DNA from: Wallemia ichthyophaga EXF-994
Lineage: Eukaryota > Basidiomycota > Wallemiomycetes > Wallemiales > Wallemiaceae
Assembly: GCF_000400465.1 (NCBI RefSeq)
Contig: NW_008806274.1
Span: forward strand, 496,001-560,000
Reading direction: 5' to 3'
Length of the DNA: 64,000 nt
The notes beneath the pieces were generated by a model. That model searched no databases. It was not told the DNA's origin and saw only the letters and a program-made list of their open reading frames with translations. Made by a program: the position numbers and the translations under genes. Below, piece by piece: positions 52,818-63,256 of the stretch. Position 1 is the first letter of the stretch, and each line of letters begins with the position of its first letter.

Positions 52818-54653
52818 ATGGCAGATGAAAATAATCACATGGACGAGAATAATAATAATAATTCTAAATTATGGCATTATATTAGGCGGGTGTTGTTTAT
52901 ATGGTTTGTTAGTAAATCCTTGAGTTATTTCATTGGTTTGGGTATTGGCAATGGCAGCGTAACTAATCCACCTCCAATCACATCCCCCCATTCCCCGCTT
53001 ACACCGAAACACGTTACCAGTCTCTGGGACACCCACACTAATATGGATTTATACATTAAACTCAGCACACTCGATCACCCAGATATCACCAGCAACGACG
53101 ACGACGACGAATCCACCCTCCCTCACCTTCTCTGGGAAAACATCCACTACGGTGACTGGAACCTACACAGAGAAGCCACTCTAGATTTACACCTCCCTCC
53201 CAGCGTCACTCACCACAACCACTCCCTCTACGCTGATTTCTATCTCTATAAACATGGCAGTCTTCTTAATAGCAGCGATAGTAATTTCGACCCTCTGTCT
53301 CTTGTTCACTCCCGTAAACCTCTCATTCGCTACCTTCCAAAGCAAAAAGAGCGTAAACAGGTCAATTTGTTGGAGGGTGATAGCGAGGTTGATAACACTG
53401 ACGATGTCATTAATCAATCACAGCAATCAATACAACCTTTATACACCCCTTACTACCATCCCTCTCTCCCCCTCAACATGATCCAAGACACCAGCATGAA
53501 AATTCCCTACACCTCATCCCCACCACCCACACGCTCTTACATCTCCTTAGACCCTTCAAACTCGTACCATTACCCCATCCTTTACCCAAACGACTTATGG
53601 CTCCTTCGCAGTCAGTTGATTGAAATTAACTCCACAACTACTTGCCTCCCCTTGACAATAACACTCGACTCTCTCACATTCTTCAAATTCAATCTCTACG
53701 CCAACATAAACGAGGGTATTGAGCGGAGTGCCCAGCAGCAAGGTACAGCAGGTGAACTTGACGAGTTTAAACGCATGATCCTCGAAACAAATCCTTACTT
53801 CCTCGCACTTACCATGTTAGTAACTCTCCTTCACACCCTCTTTGAATTCCTCGCTTTCAAAAGCGACGTCAGTCACTGGCGGGATGAGAATCACGACATG
53901 GTTGGTGTCTCACTCAACTCAATACTCGCAAATATAGCAGTCCAGCTGATTATCCTGCTTTATCTCCTCGACAACAACGACAATGCAAGCTGGACAATTA
54001 TCGGTGGTCAGGGTGTAGGGCTGGTGATAGAGATGTGGAAGGTTACCAAGGCGGTAGATGTGGGTGTGATGCGTAGTGAAAACAGATGGTTACCTCACAT
54101 CCGCTGGTCTGACAAGAAGCAACTCACCGCCGAAGAAAAGAAATCACGCGAATATGACACCCTCGCTTTCAAATACGTCAGCTGGGTGATGATACCCATC
54201 CTACTCGCTTATACCATCTACTCCCTCCTCTACGACACACATAGAGGGTGGTACAGTTTCGTTGTATCTACACTCACATCCTTCGTCTACGCGTTCGGGT
54301 TCGTTCAGCTCATCCCACAACTCATTATCAATTACAAACTTAAAAGCGTTGCTCATATGCCAGGACGCGCTATGGTTTACAAAACACTATCGACCGTTAT
54401 AGACGACTTGTTCTCGTTTATTATTAAGGTTTGTGTGGTTGCCGTAGTCTATCTATCTAACATCACCTCGCAGATGCCACTCCTTCATCGCCTCAGCTGC
54501 TTCAGAGACGACGTCGTGTTCATCATCTACCTCTACCAGCGTTGGATATACGCGGTGGATCCTGATAGATTGAATGAATATGGCCAGGCTACGGATGAGA
54601 AGGTGAACAAAGTGAATGGGGCGAGTAAGGTGGAGAGCAAGAAAGATCAATAG
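52818..54653 (+). CDS. CLPTM1-family multipass ER membrane protein
   Basis: 596 aa from exons 52818-54428 and 54474-54653. The 45-nt intron (54429-54473; GTTTGT donor, CTAAC, CGCAG) is in frame and stop-free; removing it restores the family block FIIK-MPLLHRLSCFRDD. An N-terminal membrane helix is followed by a long lumenal domain (HLLWENIHYGDWNLHREATL). Then come several C-terminal helices with FLAFKSDVSHWRDENHDMVG, QLIPQLIINYKLKSVAHMPG, RAMVYKTLSTVIDDLFSFII and VVFIIYLYQRWIYAVDPDRL, all CLPTM1/CLPTM1L signatures. Human CLPTM1L acts as a GPI-glucosamine scramblase; the role of the fungal protein is not known to me. Confidence 0.94.
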   Translation: MADENNHMDENNNNNSKLWHYIRRVLFIWFVSKSLSYFIGLGIGNGSVTNPPPITSPHSPLTPKHVTSLWDTHTNMDLYIKLSTLDHPDITSNDDDDESTLPHLLWENIHYGDWNLHREATLDLHLPPSVTHHNHSLYADFYLYKHGSLLNSSDSNFDPLSLVHSRKPLIRYLPKQKERKQVNLLEGDSEVDNTDDVINQSQQSIQPLYTPYYHPSLPLNMIQDTSMKIPYTSSPPPTRSYISLDPSNSYHYPILYPNDLWLLRSQLIEINSTTTCLPLTITLDSLTFFKFNLYANINEGIERSAQQQGTAGELDEFKRMILETNPYFLALTMLVTLLHTLFEFLAFKSDVSHWRDENHDMVGVSLNSILANIAVQLIILLYLLDNNDNASWTIIGGQGVGLVIEMWKVTKAVDVGVMRSENRWLPHIRWSDKKQLTAEEKKSREYDTLAFKYVSWVMIPILLAYTIYSLLYDTHRGWYSFVVSTLTSFVYAFGFVQLIPQLIINYKLKSVAHMPGRAMVYKTLSTVIDDLFSFIIKVCVVAVVYLSNITSQMPLLHRLSCFRDDVVFIIYLYQRWIYAVDPDRLNEYGQATDEKVNKVNGASKVESKKDQ

Positions 54654-54973
54654 ATGAATTTATTTATAGCAAGTATTTAATTAATTTGATTTGTTTAGTT
54701 TTTATTTTTTACTTTTACTTTCACGCCTCACTTTCACGCGTCTCTTTGTCGCGTCTGTGTCGCGTTCGCTTGTTTATCTCCAACGCCCAACTGCGAATAG
54801 CTGCACATTTGCACAGCTGCACACGTACACAGAAGAAGACATCCTGCCAGTCTCCACCTGTATCTACATATATCTGCATATATCTGCATATATCTGCTTC
54901 TATCTGCTTTAGAAGAAAAGCAATTGCTCAGCCACAGCCACGTAAACCCAGCGCACACAACGCACAACAAAAC
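54654..54973. other. intergenic region, 320 bp, CDC6 upstream
   Basis: Contains a T-rich stretch (54690-54720) and the 10-bp tandem repeat at 54861-54910. It is open in frame with CDC6 from 54686, but the translated content is low-complexity and unlike the family. Confidence 0.5.
54861..54910 (+). repeat. five 10-bp tandem units (TATCTGCATA and variants)
   Basis: Five contiguous decamers: TATCTACATA, TATCTGCATA twice, TATCTGCTTC and TATCTGCTTT. They end 63 bp before the CDC6 start codon, so they lie in its promoter or 5' leader. Confidence 0.85.
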
Positions 54974-57178
54974 ATGCCACTCAGAACATCACGCAGATTG
55001 CTCCACCTCGATCCACAATCCACCGAGGAGGATTTAGATCTGTTGGGGCTCGACAAGCAGCTCAATATTGTAACTCCGAGGAAGAATAATAGACGGCAGC
55101 CACATCCGCCCAACGGAGATACCACAGAGGAGGAGGATGAGGCTGTTAGTGATGCACATGCACATGCTGCTACTAATACTGCCACAATCACTCAACCATC
55201 TTCACAATCACCTTCTCCAAAACGGAAATATAGACAAAAACAGAGACACAGTCGTTCAGAAAATACACAACCTGGCACTGGTAATGACACTGGCAATGAC
55301 ACCACCACAGACACAGACACAGACGCACCTAATCTAATCAAGAAACAAATCACTCCAGAGAAGAAGAAACGTGGTGACAGTGTCAGCACTGCCAACAACA
55401 CGCACACGCACACACGCACATTGCGTAACTCTCATTCAACTACCTCAACTCAATCAACTCACCTCACTCACCCATCCACTCGCGCTGCTCTTGCTCGCGA
55501 GAGTACCTTTGGCGAGAACAGAGACACAAATAGAGACACAAACAAAGACACAAACAGAGATAACTCAGGTGTCTTTAAAACACCCAGCAAAACACCAAAA
55601 ACACCCTCCAGAACAACACGCAATTCCCTCAAAAAGCAGGACACCTTCGATGAATACATCCAGCAGCCCAAGACGCTTTTCAAGGAGCTGGCGGGAAGTG
55701 TAGAGACGGAAACAGCGACTCACACTCCCTCTCACTCCCGCTCCACCCCTCTCCTGCGCCAAGACACACTCAACACGCTCAGCCAACCCAGCAACATATA
55801 TGCAACAGCGCGCAACGCCATCCGCAGTATGAACGCAGCATCTGATAGTGACGAACTGGTTGGACGCGATGAGGAAATACGTACGATACGCAACTTTATC
55901 GATCCTGCCTCCCCACACTCCTCCCTATATGTCTCAGGACCGCCAGGAGGAGGTAAGACTGCAGCTGTGCGGTTGGTAACGCGTGGCATGCGCGCGCGAT
56001 GGCTCAATTGCATGACTTATAGCGGGGATGGGCTGTTAGAAGAGGTGATGAGTGTGGGTGTGAGTATGGATAGGAAGAGCGATAAAGATAAAGACCAACC
56101 GAGGTGAGTTGAGTTGGATGCAAGCTAATATCCTACGCTAATTCTAATTCTAATTCTAACTTAACACAGACTGGTTATCCTTGACGAAATCGACACTCTC
56201 GCACACGAGCATCTCCTCAAGCTCTTCCAGCTCTTCCAGAATCAGAACTCGAGCCACACGAAGCTGATAGGGATAGCGAATGCACTTGATCTGACGAGCA
56301 ACCAGCTGCAGAACCTAGCGCACCCACCAGTACATCTCCAAGTACACGCGTACACCTCGGCGCAGTTGGCGGCGATAGTTGATGCGCGTCTTGGAGTATA
56401 TCGCCAGCTGTTCATCTCCCAAGCGCTCGAGCTGCTTGGGCGGAAAGTGGGCGCGCAAACGGGGGACCTCCGTCAAGTGATTTCGGTGCTAACGCTTGCA
56501 CTCGACAGTGTAGAGAAGGAGCAGCGGCGGAGTAAGGGAGTGGAGGGTGTATCTCAACTGACGTTGGAGGATGCCCCGCGTGTAACGATGCCTGTGATGC
56601 TAAAGAGCATCTCTGTGCGCGTCACCTCCGCCCAGAAAACCAGTCGCGGTGGCAAACTGGCTGGTCTCAATCTATATGCGCGCATCGCGCTGCTGTGCGT
56701 TATGCTCACTATGAAACGCAGATCTAAGCTCAGAAGCCGCGTCGGACTGTACGAACATTACTGCACCCTCCTGCGCACCCACTCCACTCTCAACCCGACA
56801 ACCAAATCTGACTTTATTGATCTCGTCAATGTCCTCGTTAGCGCTAGTATCGTCGTCGAACTCGCTGCTCCGTTCGATCAGAATAGGAATGCTAGTGACG
56901 CCTTACTAGGCACTCCTAGCAAACGCGCTCGTAATAGAGCTGTTGCTGCTGCTAGCGAACCGGAATTCGGTTTGCAGTATAGCGAGCATGAACTCATACG
57001 CTTGTTGGGCGTCGCTGATGAACAGCATACCCTCGATGATCCTCTCCTCGAACAATTGAAACGTGTCTATTGGGGTGAGTGTAGACGTATCGATGCCGAA
57101 GCTGTAAGGTTGGAGTGGAGTAAGAGAACACCGCTTGGTGAGAATAACAAAAATACACCAGTAGATGTTTTCGTTTAG
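54974..57178 (+). CDS. CDC6: replication initiation ATPase Cdc6/Cdc18
   Basis: Loads MCM2-7 onto origin-bound ORC. Exons are 54974-56103 and 56170-57178 (intron of 66 nt), giving 712 aa. The N-terminal ~290 residues are disordered and rich in Thr-Pro/Ser-Pro sites (TPRKN, ITPEKKKR, KTPSKTPKTPS), good CDK targets, plus a DTNRDTNKDTNRDN reiteration. The AAA+ module begins ELVGRDEEIRTIRNFI and has Walker A GPPGGGKT (near residue 322). The intron joins ..DQPR to LVILDEIDTLAHEHLLKLFQ (Walker B), and GIANALDLTSNQLQNL is the sensor 1 region. A winged-helix follows (LYEHYCTLLRTHS..). Lack of a BAH domain argues against Orc1. Confidence 0.92.
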
Positions 57179-57269
57179 ATAGTATTATAGTATATCACAT
57201 ATATCGCATAACACATCAACTCATCAAGTCAAATCCATTTAACATTACATTCATTAATAGTTAATTGCT

Positions 57270-57983
57270 TTACTTCTGCACACCCTCGTGGATAGCTTTG
57301 AGGAACTCATCGCCGAGCTTCTTAGCACTGGCAGGGTTCTGGCCTGAAATATACACACCATTGGCGTTCTTGTCGACAATGACACATTCGCCCCATGGCT
57401 GGTCAGCCTTGACGTAGACACCGCCGTGTCTCTTGATGTGATCCTCTGGTGTCTCAGAGATGCTCTGGACCTTGCCGACCATTTCTTCCTCGGTGTTGGA
57501 GAAGGCGGTTGCTTGTCTACCCTTGTAGATGGACTCGCTGTGCTTATCGACGACGTTGCCGAGGACACCACCTGCGTGGCACACAGCAGCTACTGGCTTG
57601 CCTGCTTGGTAGATACGGCTGATGACGCGCTGTGCGTCGTTGTCCTTGATAAGGTCGATCGATGGACCGTGACCACCTGGAAGGAAAACAGCGTCATACT
57701 CGGCAGGGTTAATTTGGGAGAGAGGGACGTTGTTCTGGTACTTGTCTGCGCGGTCCTTGAGGAAAGACATGGATTCAATGTCATCCTTGAACATAGCGAT
57801 AGATCCTGGATCAATCACTGAGTGTCCTGTTGGTGAAGCGAATGTAATGTCTACGTGTTGGTGGATTGCATAGAATGGGTGGGCCAATTCACTGATGAAC
57901 ACACCAGTGTCTTCGCCTTTGAGTGTTTTGGTGGCGGAAGAGAGGACGATAAGAACCTTTGGAAGTGTAACTGCTGATGACAT
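57270..57983 (-). CDS. DJ-1/PfpI superfamily protein, Hsp31-like (putative glyoxalase III)
   Basis: 237-aa intronless protein. VLIVLSSATKTLKGEDTGVF opens the flavodoxin-like fold. The nucleophile elbow is AVCHAGG with Cys135, followed by the family His. E25-D26 in KGEDTGVF and FLPGGHGP complete the expected site. Length and motifs match the Hsp31-like class I glutamine-amidotransferase-like enzymes, which turn methylglyoxal into lactate without glutathione and act as stress chaperones. The catalytic activity is an inference from conserved residues. Confidence 0.92.
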   Translation of the reverse strand: MSSAVTLPKVLIVLSSATKTLKGEDTGVFISELAHPFYAIHQHVDITFASPTGHSVIDPGSIAMFKDDIESMSFLKDRADKYQNNVPLSQINPAEYDAVFLPGGHGPSIDLIKDNDAQRVISRIYQAGKPVAAVCHAGGVLGNVVDKHSESIYKGRQATAFSNTEEEMVGKVQSISETPEDHIKRHGGVYVKADQPWGECVIVDKNANGVYISGQNPASAKKLGDEFLKAIHEGVQK

Positions 57984-58316
57984 TTTTTTGGATGTTAGTC
58001 GTTTGTAAACAAGGATGAGAAACGATGATTAATTTACGTGGATTATCATAACATACGTCATACACCTATTTATAAGCAATCTGAGGCATTTATTCTGTGG
58101 CAGCTGAGGTAAGATATTTGCATTTAGATATCCCTCCCTTTACATCCACCAGCTCCTTCTGAGTGTCGTTGAGTTATCCAAATTGTATTTGAGCAATTAT
58201 AAGTGAGTGTGGGGTTAGCGTGTATCTGTACTACGCGCCCACTTAAACCCAACAAACACCTCTAGATAACTCCCCTCAATCCCTCTCACTTCCTCACTTC
58301 CTCACTTCCACCGCCC
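57984..58316. other. divergent intergenic region, 333 bp
   Basis: Shared upstream region of the Hsp31-like gene and U2B''. Contains CCCCT (58267-58271), the core of a yeast stress response element, and pyrimidine-rich DNA (58255-58310) before the U2B'' ATG. No RNA gene seen. Confidence 0.45.
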
Positions 58317-58805
58317 ATGTCTTCCAACAGCGAAAACCCAAATACGACGCTATACGTGCGCAATTTACCTGATAAAATTAACAAGCAAGAACTACGCCAG
58401 CAACTCTACTTTAGATTCCAATCCTACGGCCGTATCCTCGACGTCGTTGCGCTCAAAACCGACAAACTACGAGGACAGGCGTGGATAGTATTTGATGTAT
58501 TATCTGCAGCTACCTCCGCAATCCGCGCTGAAAACGGCAGCAGATTCTACAGCAAGCCTATGACAATACACTATGCAAAAACTACATCAAATGCAACAAA
58601 AATACATAGAGGCGGTGCAGGTGATATGTACAATGATGCACAGAAGAATGTACAGCGTATGACCATATCTAATGCTTCAGAAAGTAGTCTCGGTTTGAAA
58701 CGTGCAAGGGAAGCCGAGGAGTTGCAAAGGAGGGACAATGATGCGGCTGCTACCTCAATAAACACCCAAGATTCCAACAAAAGAGTTAAAGTTGACTCCT
58801 CCTAG
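58317..58805 (+). CDS. U2 snRNP protein B''/U1A-type RRM protein
   Basis: 162-aa intronless spliceosomal protein. The single RRM spans about residues 9-90: RNP2 LYVRNLPDKI, then LRQQLYFRFQSYGRILDVVA, RNP1 RGQAWIVFDVL, and AIRAENGSRFYSKPMTIHYA. The U1A/U2B'' hallmark is the RNP1 RGQA-I-F and the helix after the RRM. Residues 91-162 carry a charged Ser/Lys tail and no second RRM. Animal U2B'' has two RRMs; yeast Msl1 has one, so the short form is not unusual in fungi. Whether it binds U1, U2 or both cannot be decided. Confidence 0.9.
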   Translation: MSSNSENPNTTLYVRNLPDKINKQELRQQLYFRFQSYGRILDVVALKTDKLRGQAWIVFDVLSAATSAIRAENGSRFYSKPMTIHYAKTTSNATKIHRGGAGDMYNDAQKNVQRMTISNASESSLGLKRAREAEELQRRDNDAAATSINTQDSNKRVKVDSS

Positions 58806-58916
58806 ACACACTGTACATTACGTTTAAACACGTTTATATACGTTTAGATGATAATTTATTGTAAACTAATACAAATCTTTACCAGCGACTTTCGGTGATT
58901 TGCTAATTATGGCCTC

Positions 58917-61020
58917 TCACATACACCTTTCACGCAGGCACTTGTCGAATCTACCTTCCAACGCCTCAAGTGTTGTTGCGCAATCTGGACGCACTGTTCC
59001 CTCGCCATAGAGTGGAATAGAACGGGTATCCTTTGTGTCCTCTGCGTGCTCTGTACTCTCCGGAATAACATCCTCATCAACTTGCTCCTGATTCTCTATC
59101 CCGATATTAGACGCCTGTTGCACCGCCTGGTCAGCCCCATTGCGCACCCTTCCATGCATGGTAATTGGTGTGATTGGATTTTTATCAATCATGTCCTGCC
59201 ACACTGCAATAAACACTCCCGGTCCAATACCAGGCTCAGTCTTGTATCTATCGAGCAAATCATTCATCTTCTGCTTGCTGCTATTAAGTACGTTGTTTTG
59301 GTACGTGACGTGCTCATCCAACTCCTTCATAACCTTGTCTTGCGTCTGTGGGTCGAGTTGGTCAAATAGCTCTTGCAACACTCCGGAATAGTCTCCCGCT
59401 CCAGTACACTCCTCCTCTGTCACGTCCTCGCTACTAGTGCGGTATTCATTCAGTGAATGCATATACCACGACAAGTACATGTCCTTCATTTCAGGAGCGT
59501 TCTTCACCAGATTGTGCAAAAACTTGTGCAAATTCTTCTGATGTTTGTTGAACAGATCTATGTAAGCACGTGGTCCGACCTGCTCCTTAGCTATTTTGAC
59601 GAGATCGTCGATGAATATTTGAAGGTCTTCGAGCGTTTCTTTCAAATTAACAGATTTGTGTAATTTGCGAATAAGCGGTTCAAACGCATTTAATGCCTCA
59701 GTGACGCAAAGTGAAACGAGATCCGGTTTGGTATCTACAAGTGCATCTATCAAGCGATATCTGTCGCGTATTGCCAGCTGCAGTGTGAGTTGGGTGAGTA
59801 ATGTTGAATGAGCCTTCTCTGATGATGGCAGATCGACTTTCTCGCGAGAAAGTATGGTTATAATGATTGATTGGTTGTTTTCTATCGTCTGACTGCGTAT
59901 CTCCACCCTCTCCTCTCGTGTAGCGTGATCAACGTATTTCTGAATAGCCTCCTTCTGCGCTGTGGTCGCACCATTCTCCGCCTCCTTCCTTTCAACGTCT
60001 GCCCACTGTTTCTGAAGGTTAGACTTATCTTTACCCAAAACACTCGTAATGATGCTGGGATTTGTTAATAATATCATCCAATAAATAAAACACTCACGTC
60101 TGCAAGAGATTGTTGCCACTGCCTATGCCAACATAACCCAGTGGATTCCGAGACAAGAAGATTTTGAGTACGCCGGATATCATAGTGGCCGCATTAGCGA
60201 CCTGAGTTGACACCCCGACGAGAGAGTACGGGAGGAGGTTGTGTATGCGCGAGATAAGCGACACTGTCGACTGTGCACACGGCGAGCGTGTAAACAAGTA
60301 GTGGAGGAAACTAGCCAAAGTAGCACTAGCGAAGGAGTGCGCGGCCTGATATAAAGAAGGAAGATCTTGTAGATTATCCGTCTTCTCGACGTACGCGATA
60401 AGATCCTCAACGTAATTACCATAAACGAGACCTTGCAAGAAGTCAGACCACGCGTTCTGTACGTCTGTTGGGTTTTGCGGATCGTAGGAGCATTCACGGG
60501 CGTCCTTGGGATACGTAGATTGATTCTTGCGTGGTAGACCACCGAGAACACCTCTCAAAGCGTATTCAGCCTGTCTTGTGTGAGTTGGGTGGTTGGGAAA
60601 ATGGATAACGCACTATAACGATAATACCCTGTCCCAATATCTTGCGCTTACCGAGAAGACCTTTATCGAAGCTGTCTGAGAGGTCCTGTGAGGAATGATT
60701 GTGAGTATTTGCGAATGTTGCAGCTATCGACAGACTTGTGCAGCCAGCCTCTCGAGCAAACCCTGGGCCACCTGTTGCCAGAGCTCTGGAGAGATTGTGT
60801 TGAATCCAGGCAACGTCAACGCTAACTGTCTGAAGAGATAGTTGAGCGCAGGACTCGGCGGCTGTGGCTTATCTGCGAGCGGTTTGAAAGGGTATCCAGA
60901 GCTTGAAACGCGGCCGGGTACTTTAGTGAGAGTAAATTCGTTGAATGATTGCACATGCGTGAGTATATCAAATAGCGCCTTTAACTGAGCTCCATTTAAC
61001 TCCATATTAGCCGCCGTCAT
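58917..61020 (-). CDS. PXB/DUF3818-type protein without an evident PX domain
   Basis: 655 aa from exons 61020-60736, 60685-60614, 60570-60098 and 60054-58917 (introns of 50, 43 and 43 nt). The N-terminus reads MELNGAQLKALFDILTHVQS and LNYLFRQLALTLPGFNTISP, then DLSDSFDKGLLGKRKILGQG joined to AEYALRGVLGGLPRK. This is the PX-associated (PXB) domain of fungal proteins such as yeast YPR097W. The middle has the DUF3818-like helical blocks (AWSDFLQGLVYGNYVEDLIA; NPLGYVGIGSGNNLLQ). Most relatives carry a PX lipid-binding domain inside; none is visible here. Its role is unknown; membrane/lipid-droplet contact is a guess from the family. Confidence 0.82.
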
Positions 61021-61075
61021 CGTATAGGTCAACCGACGGATAGTTTTCTTGGCAGGAGTGAATATGTGTATAAAT

Positions 61076-62264
61076 TCAAATTACAAATATAATACCAATT
61101 ATCAGTGCTATTAAGGCTGTTAACGTGGCTGTGATTGAATTAGCACCGCTATCATCGTCTGTGCTATCACCATTGCTATCGGTGTTACTATCACCGCCAT
61201 TATTTTTGGTAACTGAATTGTTTGACATTATTGGTAACGCCGTGTTCTCCACTTGTTTCCATTCCGCACTGTCCTCCTCGCTAAAGTCCAAATAATACAA
61301 CTCACTCGTCGATGTGAGCTGTACGAGCGTATCTTGTGTACTCGCGTAATCAGCTTTCTTATCCTTCTTCGTTGGACCATCGAAAGTAGTCGTTGTATTG
61401 CTTTCTACGTCAATCAAGTAAGAATTTTCACCAGAATCTGGAATAAACCAGAATTTAGTCTGCCATTCATTATCACTTTTGAATACTGAAGCCGTCTTTC
61501 CATGTTGTTGATTCCAATCGCCGTACTTCTGCGCCTCCGGTTGGAAATACGAGTAGTGGATAACGAATAAATGAGCTTCACCTGGATCAGCGCCAGGAAC
61601 ATCAATAAAGTGAAGATGATTAGATGCTAATCCGATAACAGGATTATAGTCATCTGTAGTGAATGGAGGCTGTTCAACAACATTCCAAGTGAGAGTATCG
61701 TTTGGAATCAAAGATTCATCACCCATTTCCAACGAATAGAGAGTATCACCATCCAAACCATACCAAACATTCGTATCGTGATCTAAAACTGCTTCAAGAT
61801 TATCCAAACTTGGCTTATCATCATCTGTCAATTCTGCGCTTTTCTTTGTCCATTCTTTATTATCGAAGTCGAGTATATAAACGCTATTAGGCTCACTCTT
61901 CTCCACGTTGAGGCACTTGAGGGGAGTCGTTAGGTATGTTTACACTAAAACAAACAATTCACTTACGTATGCACCATTATTATACTGCGATAGCCAGCAA
62001 TTTGGGTTAGCTGTATCGAATGACCTTAAGTCAATGTCAACTAAACACTAAAGAAAAAGACGATGAAACATCTACATACGGTCTGTCACCTTTAGTTATG
62101 TTGTCGAATGAAGAGCTTGAATTCCAATTCTTCTTGCTACCTGCTGCAAAGTCCTTATTGGCCACACCGAGTAGGTAAAGGTTCTGATCACTGTCGAACA
62201 CGACTTGTGAGTCAGCGGCGGCTGTAGCGAGCGCAGCAACGACTGAAAGAATACCCCACTTCAT
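61076..62264 (-). CDS. secreted GPI-anchor-type or C-terminally anchored surface protein
   Basis: 360 aa from exons 62264-62080, 62024-61967 and 61915-61076 (introns of 55 and 51 nt); exon 2 is 58 nt. The signal peptide is MKWGILSVVAALATAAADSQ. The ectodomain has several SW/W-x-x-x repeats with a beta-propeller feel (VYILDFDNKEWTKKSAEL; VWYGLDGDTLYSLEM; ELYYLDFSEEDSAEW). A Ser/Asn/Asp-rich stalk (NGGDSNTDSNGDSTDDDSG) precedes a terminal hydrophobic stretch TATLTALIALIIGIIFVI with nothing after it, as expected for a GPI attachment signal. No named family recognised. Confidence 0.8.
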
Positions 62265-62403
62265 CTTGATTGTTTGAGCACGAGGGTCTAACGCGCGATT
62301 ACTATTTTTAGTTGATTCACAGCCTAACCGCAGACCTATTCATATCTCGGTGAGTAAAAGTGGAATACATGAATATTTAAATATAATGCTATTATACATG
62401 TAT

Positions 62404-63166
62404 CTAATAATACGCAACACAATGAAGTAAGGGATGTGGATGTAACTCTCTTTGTCTATCAAGGATACTCTCAATATCCTCATCTAGATCATTACTACGT
62501 TCAATCTAACAAATATTCAGCATAAAATGGTCAACACACCAAATTTAAACTCACCGCTGTTGCTAGATCGAGTATTGCTCTACCTGCTAAAAGAGCCTCT
62601 TCATGATTATCCTTAATCTCAACATTAACTACGTGTACAGGCCTATTGAAGTATGCCTCCCGATTCAATAGATCATCACAAACAGCCTCCCAACACCTCT
62701 CTTCGCATGTAATTACTATATCTGTATTTGGTGCACTATCTGACCAGCGCTCTGGTGCAAGCTTTATCTGCCTATTCCTATCTAACATTGCCAATAAACC
62801 GTTATTAGTGTACAGTTTCCTATCTTTACTTTCTAAATCCTTAAGTATATGATTATATGGTGTACCAAACGCATAAGTATTAGGCCTGTCTATTGTTGTT
62901 CCAGGTAACCGTACTGCTGTACCTGTACCAGAAGATGTAACTTTGAAATTAGCTTTAGCCAGCACTTTATGCGCTTCCATTGATCGATTTTGATTGGATG
63001 AGCAGACTACGCAGAAAACTCTTTTCTTTGGTGAGTTTGAAGTTATTGCTGTTGCAGACGTCGTCGGTTCTAGTGATTGCTGTAGTTGCTGCTTCTGCTG
63101 CTGTTGCTGTTGCTGTATTTGCGCACTCCTCCGAGGATCCACTCTACCACGTAATCTTGGATCCAT
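62404..63166 (-). CDS. SSU72: RNA polymerase II CTD phosphatase Ssu72
   Basis: Phosphatase for Ser5/Ser7 of the Pol II C-terminal domain and part of the 3'-end processing machinery. Exons are 63166-62555 and 62505-62404 (intron of 49 nt), 237 aa. The catalytic loop CSSNQNRS (CX5R) follows KKRVFCVV, and the general-acid region is [31 protein letters not shown] and [20 protein letters not shown] are family blocks. The intron adds the conserved end ..[11 protein letters not shown] ~45-residue Gln-rich N-terminal extension ([17 protein letters not shown]) is not part of the conserved domain. Confidence 0.95.
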
Positions 63167-63256
63167 TTTTCTTCTTGTCGTTCTTGTCGTTCTTAGCGTC
63201 GTAGATGATGATGAATTGGGTTAAAGAGGTGAAATGCATCTTGATCACTTACCACC

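Noticed and set aside
54686-54973. In-frame 96-codon N-terminal extension of CDC6
   Set aside because: Encodes T-rich and repeat-derived sequence unlike Cdc6; the ATG at 54974 gives a normal start.
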